In this document: piece after piece, positions 52,906 through 62,779 of the stretch
How the letters are laid out: each line of letters opens with the position of its first letter
How positions within the stretch are numbered: the stretch's first letter is position 1
NCBI GenBank assembly: GCA_004145795.1
Contig: SEIO01000012.1
Span: 1-64,000, forward strand
Reading direction: 5' to 3'
Source of the DNA: Lentibacillus lipolyticus
GTDB lineage: Bacteria; Bacillota; Bacilli; Bacillales; Amphibacillaceae
Length of the DNA: 64,000 bases
Notes under the pieces: model-generated
Seen by the model: the letters and a program-made list of their open reading frames with translations, nothing else
Database searches by the model: none
What the model was told of the DNA's origin: nothing
Program-made: the position numbers and the translations under genes

Positions 52906-55103
52906 AAAAACAAGTGCCTTTTCTGTATACCTCCTTACTGTATATATGTGCGTTTTTCCTGTTTTTGGAATGGATTTACCCGGTGAATCAGATTGGAGAA
53001 GTAACGAATCTGGCCGTGTTTATTGTCTATACGTTATTTTGCTTTGTGATATCGATGCTTCATGTAAAGTGGTGGTTCTCTGTTCCGCTGAAGGGTATTG
53101 GTATGCTCGTAATTATCGATGCGTTGTATATGCCCGGTGCTCTGTTCGGAAAACAGTGGCTCGATTATTTGATGAAGCAAATCAGTTACAATGGCAATGC
53201 GCTATTCTCGCAGCACTGGTATGAGCTGACACCGATGTTTCGAAGCGTGCTGTTTCTGCTCTTGATTTGGATGCTCAGCTATCTTTTATACTATTGGTTT
53301 ATTGTCATGAAGCGCGTTTTCGTTTTTGTTCTGCTGTCGTTTATATACTTGAGTGTCCTGGATACATTTACGGTGTATGATGCGGATGCGGCAATTGTCC
53401 GCACATTTATCGTATCGTTCGCGGCATTGGGCATGTCGAACTTTTATAAAATAATCGACCAGGAATCCATTCGTTTCTCCTGGGTGAAAAAAGCACCGGT
53501 ATGGGTAGTTCCGCTGGTTTCCGTTACATTGTTAGCCACATTCGTCGGATATGCCGCACCAAAGTTTGACCCGCAGTGGCCTGATCCGGTGCCATTTATC
53601 CGAAGTGCCGCCGAAAATGCTGGCGGGCCCGGTTCTGGTCCGACCATTCAAAAAGTAGGCTATGGAACGGATGACAGCCAGTTGGGTGGTTCGTTCGTAC
53701 AGGATTATACACCGGTATTCCAGGCAGCGTCGATGGATGAACACTACTGGCGGGTGGAAACGAAGGATATCTACACCGGTAAAGGATGGGAGAAATCCAA
53801 TGACCCGGTCTACGAACCACAGCATAATGGCAGCATTTCACTAGAGACGTTCGCGGATCGTGTTGAAACAGAAGAACTGCAGACGATAATCGATTTTCAG
53901 AGCGATGCAGCGATGGAAAAACTGGTTTATCCATATGGTATCAGACAAGTCGAGACGGATGAGGACACGGAATTGCTGCTGGACACAGCGTTTGGCGAAA
54001 TACGGACGGAACAGGGCGGCGAGGCTGTGCACCTTGATCAATACACATTGACGTATGAAAAACCATCCTTTGCCATTGACAAGCTTCGGGAAGTGAGCGG
54101 TGCGAATGGTGACCTTCCCGAAAAAACACGAGCGCGTTATACACAATTGCCGACATCGCTTCCGGACAGGGTTGGTGAACTTGCTGCAGAAATAACCGCA
54201 CAGGACGACAACCGCTATGACAGGGCCCAGTCGATTGAGTCGTATTTTGGCCAGAATGGGTTCACCTACCAGATTAAAAATGTCCCGGTTCCGGAAGAAG
54301 ATCAGGACTATGTTGACCAGTTCCTGTTTGATTCACAAGTGGGGTATTGTGATAATTACTCCACCTCCATGACCGTCATGCTTCGTTCACTCGACATTCC
54401 GGCTCGCTGGGTAAAAGGGTTTTCGAGTGGGGAGGTCATTCAAAGAGGGGACTCACCGGAGGATTATGATGTGTATGAAGTCACAAATGCGAACGCACAT
54501 TCCTGGGTAGAAGTCTACTTCCCTGGTTCCGGATGGGTGCCATTCGAACCGACGCAAGGCTTTTCCAATCTGGCGGAGTTCCATATGAATTTGGATGAGT
54601 CTGGACAGGATGATACACTGGAAACACCTGAAACAGAGGATCCTGAGCAGGAGTCCGAGCGATCGCCGGAAGAAGAGGCGGCATCTGATAGCACATCACA
54701 GGATGATAGCAGCGGTGCAGATGGGTTTGAATGGAACTGGTGGTACGTACTTGCCAGTTCGTCCTTAGTGGCGGTAATAGCATTCATCGTTTACCGACTG
54801 CGGTTCCGCTGGATGACAGTCTTCCTATTTCGGAAGCTACAGCGAACGCGGGATGCGAAAACCTACCAGGATGCTTATCACTATTTGCTGAAGGCATTGG
54901 CCCATTATGGCATGCCAAAATACCCTGACCAGACACTAAGAGAATTTTCCGAACGGATTGATTCACGTTATAACACAGGTGCAATGAAGCAACTGACATC
55001 AAATTATGAGCGGATCTTGTATAAAAATGAGCCTTTTTCACCTGAACAGGCAGAAGAACTGCCACATGTATGGAAACAGCTGATGCAACAAATAACAGCT
55101 TGA
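52902..55103 (+). CDS. yebA: TgpA-like transglutaminase-domain membrane protein
   Basis: A 733-residue protein. About six N-terminal helices (residues 8-215, DUF3488), an extracytoplasmic region with a transglutaminase-like core whose triad is visible as Cys in GYCDNYSTSM (about residue 484), His in NAHSWVEVYFPG (about 531) and Asp/Glu-Pro in WVPFEPTQGF, an acidic linker, another helix (about 620-640) and a C-terminal DUF4129. Outer-surface protein crosslinking or proteolysis is possible; role unproven. Confidence 0.89.
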   Translation: MKKQVPFLYTSLLYICAFFLFLEWIYPVNQIGEVTNLAVFIVYTLFCFVISMLHVKWWFSVPLKGIGMLVIIDALYMPGALFGKQWLDYLMKQISYNGNALFSQHWYELTPMFRSVLFLLLIWMLSYLLYYWFIVMKRVFVFVLLSFIYLSVLDTFTVYDADAAIVRTFIVSFAALGMSNFYKIIDQESIRFSWVKKAPVWVVPLVSVTLLATFVGYAAPKFDPQWPDPVPFIRSAAENAGGPGSGPTIQKVGYGTDDSQLGGSFVQDYTPVFQAASMDEHYWRVETKDIYTGKGWEKSNDPVYEPQHNGSISLETFADRVETEELQTIIDFQSDAAMEKLVYPYGIRQVETDEDTELLLDTAFGEIRTEQGGEAVHLDQYTLTYEKPSFAIDKLREVSGANGDLPEKTRARYTQLPTSLPDRVGELAAEITAQDDNRYDRAQSIESYFGQNGFTYQIKNVPVPEEDQDYVDQFLFDSQVGYCDNYSTSMTVMLRSLDIPARWVKGFSSGEVIQRGDSPEDYDVYEVTNANAHSWVEVYFPGSGWVPFEPTQGFSNLAEFHMNLDESGQDDTLETPETEDPEQESERSPEEEAASDSTSQDDSSGADGFEWNWWYVLASSSLVAVIAFIVYRLRFRWMTVFLFRKLQRTRDAKTYQDAYHYLLKALAHYGMPKYPDQTLREFSERIDSRYNTGAMKQLTSNYERILYKNEPFSPEQAEELPHVWKQLMQQITA

Positions 55104-55155
55104 CGCATGCTTGATTGCTTAGTAAAATAATAGCGTTATGTACAAACAATTTGAA

Positions 55156-55231
55156 CGCCATTCATATATCCTCGTTAATATGGTTCGAAAGTTTCTACCA
55201 GGACACCGTAAATGTCCTGACTATGAAGGCG
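55156..55231 (+). ncRNA. Guanine-class purine riboswitch upstream of guaA
   Basis: The conserved aptamer parts are present: TTAATATGG, GTTTCTACC, CCGTAAATG and GACTATGAA, with P1 formed by CGCC-TTCATA and TATGAAGGCG. The base before TAT in GACTAT is C, the guanine-specific position. A terminator hairpin follows at 55259. Confidence 0.9.
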
Positions 55232-55258
55232 GAATATCTATAGACTGCGTATGCACGG

Positions 55259-55315
55259 CTTGGATTTCTGCCTTCTTGCGATTTTTTTCGCATGGGACAG
55301 GGGTCCAAGTTTTTT
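55259..55315 (+). terminator. Riboswitch terminator before guaA
   Basis: CTTGGA...CTG pairs with CAG...TCCAAG, with an inner TGCGA/TCGCA hairpin, followed by TTTTTT. Transcription should end here when guanine is bound. Confidence 0.75.
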
Positions 55316-55377
55316 AGTAGAGGTTGTCCAAATGAAGACAGACTAAGAAAAGTGTAATGAGATGGGAGCGACCAAAA

Positions 55378-56913
55378 ATGGGAAATAATGAAATGATTGT
55401 TGTACTGGACTTTGGAAGCCAGTACAATCAGCTAATTACCCGACGGATTAGGGAGCACGGTGTTTATAGTGAATTGCATCCGCATCAGTTAAGTGCGGAG
55501 ACCATTAAGGGCATGAATGCAAGCGGCATTATCTTATCAGGCGGCCCGCACAGTGTTTATGACGAAAACAGTTTTCGCTGTGACCCGGAAATTTTTGAGC
55601 TGGGAATTCCGGTGCTGGGTATTTGCTATGGGATGCAGCTGATGGCAGCCCATTTTGGTGGTGAGGTTTCCAAAGCGTCCAACCGCGAATACGGTAAAGC
55701 AGCCATTGATCTGCAACATAGGCCGTTTTTGTTTAAAGATACACCGGAAAACCAGACCGTTTGGATGAGCCATGGTGACAAAGTGATGACAGCACCGGAT
55801 TCATTCCGGATTGATGCCACCAGCCCATCCACACCAATTGCGGCCATGAGTGACTATGACCGCAGGCTATACGGCGTACAATTCCACCCAGAGGTACGCC
55901 ATACCGATTACGGGAACGAACTGTTAAAGCAATTTGTGTTTGATGTTTGTGGCTGCAGCGGTGATTGGTCCATCGAGAATTTTATCGACATGAAAGTTGC
56001 TGATATCCAGCGGCAAGTCGGCGATCGGAATGTCCTTTGCGCGCTGAGTGGCGGGGTTGATTCATCTGTGGTTGCGGCACTTATTCATAAGGCAATTGGC
56101 AAACAATTGACATGTATCTTTGTTGATCATGGCCTTTTAAGAAAAAATGAAGCTGAAGAAGTCACCGCGACATTTCAAGATGACTTTGATATGAACTTTA
56201 TAAAAATAGATGCAGCTGACCGGTTCTTGTCTAAATTGAAAAACGTTACAGACCCGGAACAGAAGCGGAAAATTATCGGCAATGAATTTATTTATGTATT
56301 TGATGATGAAGCAGATAAGCTAAAGGATATGGACTTTTTGGCCCAAGGAACGCTTTATACGGATGTGATTGAAAGCGGCACAGATACGGCGCAGACGATT
56401 AAGTCCCACCATAACGTAGGCGGCCTGCCAGAAGACATGCAATTTGAGTTGATCGAACCACTGAACACGCTGTTCAAAGACGAAGTCCGCGAGCTCGGCC
56501 TGCAGCTGGGACTGCCGGAGACGATTGTTTGGCGGCAGCCGTTTCCAGGCCCTGGACTTGGCATCCGTGTGCTGGGGGAAGTGACGAAGGAAAAATTAGA
56601 AATCGTTCGTGAATCGGACGCGATTCTCCGCGAAGAAATTGCCGCAGCCGGTTTGGAGCGCGACATCTGGCAATATTTCACGGTTCTTCCGGATATCCGC
56701 AGTGTCGGTGTCATGGGAGATGCTCGGACGTACGATTATACAATCGGTATTCGGGCAGTGACGTCGATTGATGGTATGACATCAGACTGGGCACGCATAC
56801 CATGGGACGTACTGGAGAAAATTTCAACGCGAATAGTGAACGACGTTGAGCACATTAATCGAGTCGTGTATGACGTTACCAGCAAGCCGCCAGCAACAAT
56901 CGAATGGGAATAA
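55378..56913 (+). CDS. guaA: GMP synthase (glutamine-hydrolysing)
   Basis: A 511-residue enzyme that converts XMP to GMP. Glutaminase class I domain with Cys in GICYGMQL (about residue 83) and His/Glu in FHPEVRHT (about 171), then the ATP pyrophosphatase P-loop SGGVDSSV (about residue 228) and the dimerisation domain ending IEWE. ATG 55378 is chosen with GGGAG upstream. Controlled by a guanine riboswitch. Confidence 0.96.
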   Translation: MGNNEMIVVLDFGSQYNQLITRRIREHGVYSELHPHQLSAETIKGMNASGIILSGGPHSVYDENSFRCDPEIFELGIPVLGICYGMQLMAAHFGGEVSKASNREYGKAAIDLQHRPFLFKDTPENQTVWMSHGDKVMTAPDSFRIDATSPSTPIAAMSDYDRRLYGVQFHPEVRHTDYGNELLKQFVFDVCGCSGDWSIENFIDMKVADIQRQVGDRNVLCALSGGVDSSVVAALIHKAIGKQLTCIFVDHGLLRKNEAEEVTATFQDDFDMNFIKIDAADRFLSKLKNVTDPEQKRKIIGNEFIYVFDDEADKLKDMDFLAQGTLYTDVIESGTDTAQTIKSHHNVGGLPEDMQFELIEPLNTLFKDEVRELGLQLGLPETIVWRQPFPGPGLGIRVLGEVTKEKLEIVRESDAILREEIAAAGLERDIWQYFTVLPDIRSVGVMGDARTYDYTIGIRAVTSIDGMTSDWARIPWDVLEKISTRIVNDVEHINRVVYDVTSKPPATIEWE

Positions 56914-56917
56914 AACA

Positions 56918-56951
56918 CGAACATTTAAACTTTTTCATATAAAAAAGTTCG
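56918..56951. promoter_or_regulatory. PurR box pair upstream of pbuG
   Basis: Two inverted PurBox cores, CGAAC (56918-56922) and GTTCG (56947-56951), are separated by 24 bases, inside A/T-rich flanks as in B. subtilis PurR sites. The arms could also pair as a hairpin ending guaA transcription. A promoter TTGACG-N17-TAAGCT (56961-56989) follows. Confidence 0.7.
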
Positions 56952-57008
56952 TGTATAGTGTTGACGTTTTTGAATTTTTGTCGTAAGCTTGATTTTGCAA
57001 ATAAATAA

Positions 57009-57077
57009 TTGCGTATAATTTCGGGGATATGGCCCAAGAGTTTCTACCGGACTACCGTAAATGGTCCGACTACGCAG
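57009..57077 (+). ncRNA. Guanine-class purine riboswitch upstream of pbuG
   Basis: Conserved parts GGGGATATGG, GTTTCTACC, CCGTAAATG and GACTACGCA are present, with P1 TTGCGTA/TACGCAG. GACTAC has the guanine-type C. Confidence 0.9.
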
Positions 57078-57137
57078 GCATGTAACGAGGCGGAGCAATC
57101 ATCACTCGAATGCTCTGTCCCGCATTGCCTCGCAGTC

Positions 57138-57163
57138 ACTCTTGCCCCTGGCAGGAGTTTTTT
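57138..57163 (+). terminator. Riboswitch terminator before pbuG
   Basis: ACTCTTGCC and GGCAGGAGT pair around a 3-base loop with TTTTTT after. An alternative GAGGC...GCCTC pairing upstream (57087-57131) could be the antiterminator. Confidence 0.75.
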
Positions 57164-57236
57164 ATTTGGCCATTGCATAGGAACCGAATACGGCAAATGC
57201 ATATATGAATTGGCAGAAAGGTTGGGAGGAGAACCA

Positions 57237-58571
57237 ATGAAAAACTATTTCCGTTTTAAAGAGTATGGTACGAGTTATCGCCAGGAATTTATGGCAGGAA
57301 TGACGACATTTCTAGCGATGGCCTATATTTTATTTGTCAATCCGGCAACGCTGGCACTCGTTGGTGTGGAAGATCTGCCGGAAGGGGTGACACGGATTGA
57401 TCAGGGAGCCGTTTTCACTGCCACGGCCATTGCTGCTGCGCTTGGAACGCTGATTATGGGGGTTTTGGCGAAGTACCCAATCGCTCTTGCGCCAGGAATG
57501 GGATTGAACGCATTTTTCGCCTATACAGTTGTGCTAGGTTATGGAATTCCTTGGGAGACCGCGCTGGCGGGGGTGCTGGCATCCGGACTTATTTTTATCG
57601 TATTGACATTAACCGGTCTCCGGGAAAAGGTGATCAACGCTATTCCATCTAACCTGAAAATGGCTGTTGGGGCTGGGATTGGCGTTTATATTGCATTTAT
57701 TGGCTTCCAGAATGCCGGTATCATCGTTGGAAATGATGACACCCTGGTCGGGCTTGGTGAGTTGACGTCACCGACTGTCATGCTTGCGGTTTTTGGAATT
57801 GTTGCGTCGGTCGTTTTATTGAGCTTAAACATTAAGGGTGGCATTTTTTATGGCATGATTATGACGGCAGTGGTTGGTATTTTGACCGGCCTGATTGATC
57901 CGCCTTCAGGTCTTGGTGGGATTGTCGGCGAGGTACCGAGTGTGGCACCGACATTCGGCCAGGCAATCGCCCATTTCGGGGATATTTTTACCATTGAAAT
58001 GCTTGTTGTCATTTTAACGTTTCTGTTTGTCGATTTCTTTGATACGGCAGGGACGCTTGTAGCGGTGGCCAATCAGGCAGGCCTGATGAAAGATAATAAG
58101 CTGCCACGTGCAGGAAAGGCACTGTTTGCTGATTCCGCGGCCACGGTTGCTGGTTCCGTTATTGGAACATCGACGACGACATCGTATATTGAATCAACAG
58201 CAGGTGTGGGTGCAGGCGGCCGGACCGGATTTGCCTCCATTGTAACAGCAGGATTCTTTTTGCTGGCATTGTTCTTCTCGCCTCTTTTGAGTGTTGTGAC
58301 AGCAGAAGTGACTGCACCGGCATTGATTATCGTCGGGGTACTGATGTCTTCTTCGCTGAAAGATATCGATTGGGATCAGTTTGAGATTGCTGTTCCATCG
58401 TTTTTGACCATCGTGTGCATGCCGCTGGCGTACAGTATCGCGACAGGAATTGCCATTGGGTTCATTTTCTACCCGATTACGATGATTCTGAAAGGGCGCC
58501 GCAGTGAAATTAACCCGGTTATGTACGTGCTGTTTGTTATCTTTATTCTTTATTTTATATTTCTTAGTTAA
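57237..58571 (+). CDS. pbuG: Guanine/hypoxanthine permease (NCS2 family)
   Basis: A 444-residue membrane protein of the AzgA-like NCS2 group with about 12-14 helices. Family features: MTTFLAMAYILFVNP (about residue 22), GMGLNAFFAY (about 90), FLFVDFFDTAGTLV (about 265) and GTSTTTSYIESTAGVGAGGRTG (split here at ESTAG; about 312). The start at 57237 follows GGGAGGAG; a longer in-frame extension crosses the riboswitch and is rejected. Takes up guanine and hypoxanthine; controlled by PurR boxes and a guanine riboswitch. Confidence 0.95.
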   Translation: MKNYFRFKEYGTSYRQEFMAGMTTFLAMAYILFVNPATLALVGVEDLPEGVTRIDQGAVFTATAIAAALGTLIMGVLAKYPIALAPGMGLNAFFAYTVVLGYGIPWETALAGVLASGLIFIVLTLTGLREKVINAIPSNLKMAVGAGIGVYIAFIGFQNAGIIVGNDDTLVGLGELTSPTVMLAVFGIVASVVLLSLNIKGGIFYGMIMTAVVGILTGLIDPPSGLGGIVGEVPSVAPTFGQAIAHFGDIFTIEMLVVILTFLFVDFFDTAGTLVAVANQAGLMKDNKLPRAGKALFADSAATVAGSVIGTSTTTSYIESTAGVGAGGRTGFASIVTAGFFLLALFFSPLLSVVTAEVTAPALIIVGVLMSSSLKDIDWDQFEIAVPSFLTIVCMPLAYSIATGIAIGFIFYPITMILKGRRSEINPVMYVLFVIFILYFIFLS

Positions 58572-58629
58572 TACGAATGCAATAAAGAGGCTCTTTTCTT
58601 AAAAACAATTGTCTTTTGCGTAACCTTAT

Positions 58630-58684
58630 AAAAATCCGAACTGATTTCAACAGAAAGTTGTTGAATTATCGTTCGGATTTTTTG
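58630..58684 (+). terminator. Terminator after pbuG
   Basis: AAAATCCGAA and TTCGGATTTT, with an inner TTCAAC/GTTGAA pairing, form a long hairpin followed by TT. The 300-bp stretch 58572-58880 otherwise shows no gene. Confidence 0.75.
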
Positions 58685-58880
58685 TTGTTCCAAATATGTA
58701 ACCCTTCGTCTTTTTATATGATAGTGAAAATTACTGAAGACATACGTATGTGGGAAATGGTCTTGTAAGCGGATGGCTGGGAGGGGAAGTAAGAGGATAG
58801 CCTTGCTGGAGGGCAGAATCAACCCAAAAACTAGAAGATCATCCGAAATCATCGCAATATGAAACGGAGAAAGGGGGGCA

Positions 58881-59417
58881 TTATACCTGCTCCCCCCATA
58901 CTTTTTCAATAAATGTGTCACGGCCGGACTTGGCACGGTCTTCCTTATAATATGCTTCATTTTTTTTATAAAAGTCCTGGTGCTCTTCTTCTGCCGTGTA
59001 AAATGTGGCCGCTGGCAATATTTCTGTTACGATTGGATCTTTGAATTTGCCACTTTCAGCTAGGTCCTTTTTGGATTGCAGTGCAAGTCTTTTCTGTTCA
59101 TCGTCATGATAAAAAATGGCTGTACGGTAGGAATCTCCACGGTCTTGAAATTGTCCGCCATCATCGGTCGGATCAATCTGCTGCCAATAAATAGTTAGAA
59201 TTTCTTCATAAGTTATGACACTAGGGTCGTAGGTTATTTCTACAGCCTCAACATGGCCGGTTGTTCCCGTTTTCACTTCTTCGTAGGTCGGGTTGATCGT
59301 GTGCCCGCCTGTATAACCGGAAACAACGCCGTGAATCCCGTCCCACTGGTCAAAGGGCTTCACCATGCACCAAAAACAGCCCCCGGCAAATGTTGCTTTC
59401 TTTCGTTGCTTGCTCAT
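58881..59417 (-). CDS. msrA: Peptide methionine sulfoxide reductase A
   Basis: A 178-residue enzyme with the catalytic GGCFWC (Cys about residue 14) and the family segments GVVSGYTGG, EVKTGTTGHVE and FYHDDEQ. It reduces methionine-S-sulfoxide in proteins. No MsrB domain is fused. The C-terminal region has no resolving Cys, so resolution by an external reductant is likely. Confidence 0.95.
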   Translation of the reverse strand: MSKQRKKATFAGGCFWCMVKPFDQWDGIHGVVSGYTGGHTINPTYEEVKTGTTGHVEAVEITYDPSVITYEEILTIYWQQIDPTDDGGQFQDRGDSYRTAIFYHDDEQKRLALQSKKDLAESGKFKDPIVTEILPAATFYTAEEEHQDFYKKNEAYYKEDRAKSGRDTFIEKVWGEQV

Positions 59418-59585
59418 TTCGTATCCCCCAAGTATCGTTCGATTGTATTTTACTATAACATATTATAGGACCTGTAAGGAAATAATCGATTTTTTACGAT
59501 GAAGGGATTTGCATTTTCATTTTGCCTGCAATAACGCTACAATGTAGACAGGGAGTGTCACAGCTAGACGATATAGCTATTAGGG

Positions 59586-59729
59586 ATGTGGAGCTTAACA
59601 AACAGTGCGAGGCCACTCAGGGACCAGCGCTTCCCCGTTTTGGTTGATGGTGAAGCTGTGGGTACAGACGTTGATCAAACGTTTGAACAAGATGATTGGA
59701 AGCTTGGCGTGTTCGTGTTTCCGGCTTAA
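59586..59729 (+). other. Possible small gene or gene remnant
   Basis: An ATG frame of 47 codons ends RFPVLVDGEAVGTDVDQTF then EQDDWKLGVFVFPA, a coding-like composition. No proper ribosome site precedes the ATG, and the upstream part (59555 on) reads sensibly in a different frame (SQLDDIAIRDVELNKQ), as if a frameshift separates two parts of one small gene. A TACAAT at 59538 may be a -10 box. Family not recognised. Confidence 0.3.
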
Positions 59730-59736
59730 AATTCTG

Positions 59737-60171
59737 TTAGTCGTCCTCATTCAATTGAATGTTCACTCTGCTGCGGCTGCTTTCATCTGATATGAGTCTG
59801 TGAAGATGGATGATAAGCAGGCCATTCCGGTAGGACGCATGTACTTTGTCTTTTCGCACTGGAAAAGGCAGGGTAACTTCTCGCTCAAAAACGCCCTGAA
59901 GGATTTCATCTTGAATAACCGTCCCGCCGTTATAAGCTATGTCGATGACACCTTTCAGTTCGAGGGTTGCATAATCAACGTAGATATCAATTTTATGAAG
60001 GTCGGTTAATCCCGGAATGCTAGCCACACATATCAGTTCATGATCATATTGATACATATTAATCTGTGGTATGGTTGGTTTGACGATATGTTCAAATTCA
60101 TTCCAAAATGGCTCACCAAAAAAATGATCCATATTCTTGCGCCAGTCAGCCATTTGTTTAAATGGATCCAT
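59737..60171 (-). CDS. Hsp20/alpha-crystallin-like small protein
   Basis: A 144-residue protein with an N-terminal region rich in aromatic residues and a C-terminal alpha-crystallin fold (about residues 50-140) showing ELICVASIPGLTDLHKIDIYV, EREVTLPFPV and ASYRNGLLIIHLH. The A-x-x-x-n-G-L motif is recognisable. In Bacillus such proteins include spore coat proteins CotM/CotP and Hsp18. The start at 60171 (MDPFKQM) is preferred to a longer frame. Confidence 0.78.
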   Translation of the reverse strand: MDPFKQMADWRKNMDHFFGEPFWNEFEHIVKPTIPQINMYQYDHELICVASIPGLTDLHKIDIYVDYATLELKGVIDIAYNGGTVIQDEILQGVFEREVTLPFPVRKDKVHASYRNGLLIIHLHRLISDESSRSRVNIQLNEDD

Positions 60172-60278
60172 GATCACACCCCATTTGGCAAATGTTTTTA
60201 CAATGTATGCATCGGTGCCTCGCCCGGTGAATAGAATAGTCTTGTTAATCAACTGGCAAGAGCCGTATAGGAGGGTTT

Positions 60279-60884
60279 ATGTTGCTAGATAATGCAATTA
60301 TTATGGTTACAATTATTCTGGTCATCAACATTGTTTATGTGTCGCTGTCCACGATGCGTATGATTTTGACACTTAAAGGGCGCCGTTATATGGCTGCTTT
60401 CGTCAGTATGTTTGAGATTGTGGTGTATGTTCTTGGCCTTGGTCTTGTCCTGGACAACTTAAATGAAATACAGAATCTTATCGCATACTCGGTTGGTTTC
60501 GGTACGGGCGTTATTGTTGGTACCAAAATTGAAGAGAAGCTGGCACTTGGCTACATAACCGTCAACGTCATTTCCTCAGATCCCGATATTGATTTCACGA
60601 GAAGGCTCCGGGAGAAAGGGTATGGCGTAACAAGCTGGTTTGCGTACGGCATGGAAGGTGACCGGCTGGCGATGCAAATTTTGACCCCGCGAAAGTATGA
60701 ACTTCGGTTATATGAAACAATAAAAACGATTGATTCGAAGGCATTCATCATTTCGTATGAGCCAAAACAAATCAACGGCGGCTTCTGGGTGAAGCAAGTG
60801 CGGAAAGGCCGACTGTTTAATCAAAAGAAAAACAGTACGGCCACTGAAACGGGAGCAATGGAGGGAGCAAAAGACGAACATTAA
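60279..60884 (+). CDS. yebE: UPF0316 (DUF2179) membrane protein YebE
   Basis: A 201-residue protein with three N-terminal membrane helices (about residues 5-80) and a C-terminal DUF2179 domain (about 115-170; [17 protein letters not shown]). It matches YebE, which lies between pbuG and purE in B. subtilis too. Function unknown. Its last codons overlap the first PurBox of the purE promoter. Confidence 0.9.
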   Translation: MLLDNAIIMVTIILVINIVYVSLSTMRMILTLKGRRYMAAFVSMFEIVVYVLGLGLVLDNLNEIQNLIAYSVGFGTGVIVGTKIEEKLALGYITVNVISSDPDIDFTRRLREKGYGVTSWFAYGMEGDRLAMQILTPRKYELRLYETIKTIDSKAFIISYEPKQINGGFWVKQVRKGRLFNQKKNSTATETGAMEGAKDEH

Positions 60885-60908
60885 AGTTTTTTATAACAAA
60901 AACATTCG
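60875..60908. promoter_or_regulatory. PurR box pair upstream of purE
   Basis: CGAAC (60875-60879) and ATTCG (60904-60908) are 24 bases apart, the same spacing as at pbuG. The downstream promoter is TTGACG (60916-60921), N18, TATGCT. A further CGAAC (60926-60930) lies inside the promoter spacer. Confidence 0.68.
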
Positions 60909-60964
60909 AATTATATTGACGGCACACGAACAAAACTGTTATGCTTAGACCATCAAAATACAGC

Positions 60965-61033
60965 ACCTCATATATTTTCGGGGATATGGCCTGAAAGTCT
61001 CTACCCGGCACCGTAAATGCTGGACTATGAGGG
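60965..61033 (+). ncRNA. Guanine-class purine riboswitch upstream of purE
   Basis: Conserved parts GGGGATATGG, GTCTCTACC, CCGTAAATG and GACTATGAGG are present; P1 is CCTCATA/TATGAGG. GACTAT has the guanine-type C. Confidence 0.9.
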
Positions 61034-61080
61034 AAGGTGAATCATTGCGTATACCGCAATGATCTGAACGAGTATGTCTG

Positions 61081-61133
61081 AAAGTCTATTCATCTTCTCT
61101 CATTCGCATTGGGGGAAGAGAATAGACTTTTTT
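61081..61133 (+). terminator. Riboswitch terminator before purE
   Basis: AAAGTCTATTC and GAATAGACTTT form an 11-bp stem, strengthened by TCTTCTC/GAAGAG-type inner pairs, and are followed by TTT. Confidence 0.82.
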
Positions 61134-61170
61134 ATTATCACTGCGAAATAGACGAAAAGAGGGAGTTATT

Positions 61171-61662
61171 ATGGCTCAAGTCGGGGTTATTATGGGGAGC
61201 ATATCCGACTGGGAAACGATGAAACACACATGTGATCTATTAGAAGAATTGCAGATTCCGTATGAAAAAGATATTATCTCAGCACACCGCACACCGGACG
61301 ACATGGCGACATATGCGAAATCGGCGCGTGAACGCGGCTTGAAAGTCATCATCGCCGGTGCTGGCGGGGCTGCGCATTTGCCTGGCATGGTTGCAGCACA
61401 GACGACGTTGCCTGTTGTTGGTGTTCCGGTACAGTCCAAGGCGTTGGATGGGTTGGATTCGCTTTTATCCATTGTGCAAATGCCTGGGGGTGTGCCGGCA
61501 GCAACAGTATCTATCGGCAATTCTGGTGCCAAAAATGCCGGCCTGCTTGCCGCACAGATGATTGGTGCATTTGATGAGGTGGTGGCGGAACGATTACAAA
61601 ACTACCGGGAAAGCATGAAACAATCAGTGAAAGAAATGAGGGATGACCTTGCCAAACAATAA
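61171..61662 (+). CDS. purE: 5-(carboxyamino)imidazole ribonucleotide mutase
   Basis: A 163-residue class I PurE with [13 protein letters not shown] (about residue 5), SAHRTPD (about 43) and [11 protein letters not shown] (about 71). It converts N5-CAIR to CAIR. First gene of the pur operon; overlaps purK by 20 bp. Confidence 0.96.
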   Translation: MAQVGVIMGSISDWETMKHTCDLLEELQIPYEKDIISAHRTPDDMATYAKSARERGLKVIIAGAGGAAHLPGMVAAQTTLPVVGVPVQSKALDGLDSLLSIVQMPGGVPAATVSIGNSGAKNAGLLAAQMIGAFDEVVAERLQNYRESMKQSVKEMRDDLAKQ

Positions 61663-62779
61663 TGTGATTCTACCGCCAAAGATGATTGGGATTATCGGCG
61701 GGGGACAGCTTGGACGGATGATGGCGATTGCGGCAAAGTATATGGGATATCGGGTTGCGGTCCTTGATCCTACAGCGGATTGCCCGGCGGCACAAGTTGC
61801 CGACCACCACGTAAAGACTGCCTATGATGATGAGACGGGAATCCGGAAGCTGATCGAAATGAGTGCCATCATGACATATGAATTTGAAAATGTTGATGTA
61901 GAGGCCGCGGCAATGGCCCAGCAGCAAGGGAAGCTGCCACAGGGAACAGCAGCCTTGGAAGTCACTCAGAATCGTAAAAGGGAAAAGACGGTGCTATACG
62001 AATCCGACTTGCCGGTACCGAATTTTTCCGTTGTCACCAATGCCGCGGAATGTGAAGCGGCATTGGAACAGATGCAGCTGCCAGCCGTACTGAAAACACT
62101 TAGTGGCGGATATGATGGCAAAGGTCAGCAAAAAGTAACCACAAAAGATGATATACCGGCTGCTTGCACGTTTGCTGACAAACATAACGCCTGCATCGTT
62201 GAGGAATGGATAGCATTCGATAAAGAGATATCGGTCGTGTTCACCCGGGCACAGTCCGGAGAGGTCATCTTTTTCCCAATCGGGGAGAATGAGCATAAAG
62301 AGCAAATTTTATACAAAACCGTCGTTCCGGCGTCAATCAGTGAAACAGTGTACCAGAAGGCGCAGGAAGCAGCGAAAGTAATCGCTGAAAAACTGAATGT
62401 GGTTGGCACCTTTGCCGTTGAAATGTTCGTGAAGGATGATGCTATTTATTTGAATGAAATGGCACCTCGGCCGCACAATTCCGGTCATTACACCATTGAA
62501 GCGTGTAATGTGTCACAGTTTCAGCAGCACATCCGGGCCATATGCGGACTTCCGCTCATGCCTGTCAGACTGCTCCAACCGGCCGTTATGGTCAACCTGC
62601 TGGGTGAGGAAGCACAAACAGCATTTTCGATGACATCCACATGGCAAAACGGATTTGTGCACTTCTATGGAAAGGAAGCGGCAAAGCCTAAGCGAAAAAT
62701 GGGGCATATCACGTTCACAGACGAAACACTGGCCGAAGTCCATAACAGATTTGCCGCATATAAGGAGGAGACGAAATGA
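61643..62779 (+). CDS. purK: 5-(carboxyamino)imidazole ribonucleotide synthase
   Basis: A 378-residue ATP-grasp enzyme with [17 protein letters not shown] (about residue 16), GGYDGKGQ (about 154), [13 protein letters not shown] (about 188) and [20 protein letters not shown] (about 271). It makes N5-CAIR from AIR, bicarbonate and ATP. A TTG at 61649 is a possible alternative start. Confidence 0.96.
   Translation: MTLPNNNVILPPKMIGIIGGGQLGRMMAIAAKYMGYRVAVLDPTADCPAAQVADHHVKTAYDDETGIRKLIEMSAIMTYEFENVDVEAAAMAQQQGKLPQGTAALEVTQNRKREKTVLYESDLPVPNFSVVTNAAECEAALEQMQLPAVLKTLSGGYDGKGQQKVTTKDDIPAACTFADKHNACIVEEWIAFDKEISVVFTRAQSGEVIFFPIGENEHKEQILYKTVVPASISETVYQKAQEAAKVIAEKLNVVGTFAVEMFVKDDAIYLNEMAPRPHNSGHYTIEACNVSQFQQHIRAICGLPLMPVRLLQPAVMVNLLGEEAQTAFSMTSTWQNGFVHFYGKEAAKPKRKMGHITFTDETLAEVHNRFAAYKEETK

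Noticed and set aside
58568-58960. 130-codon leftward frame after pbuG
   Set aside because: It runs through the pbuG terminator hairpin and the end of msrA; composition is not coding-like.
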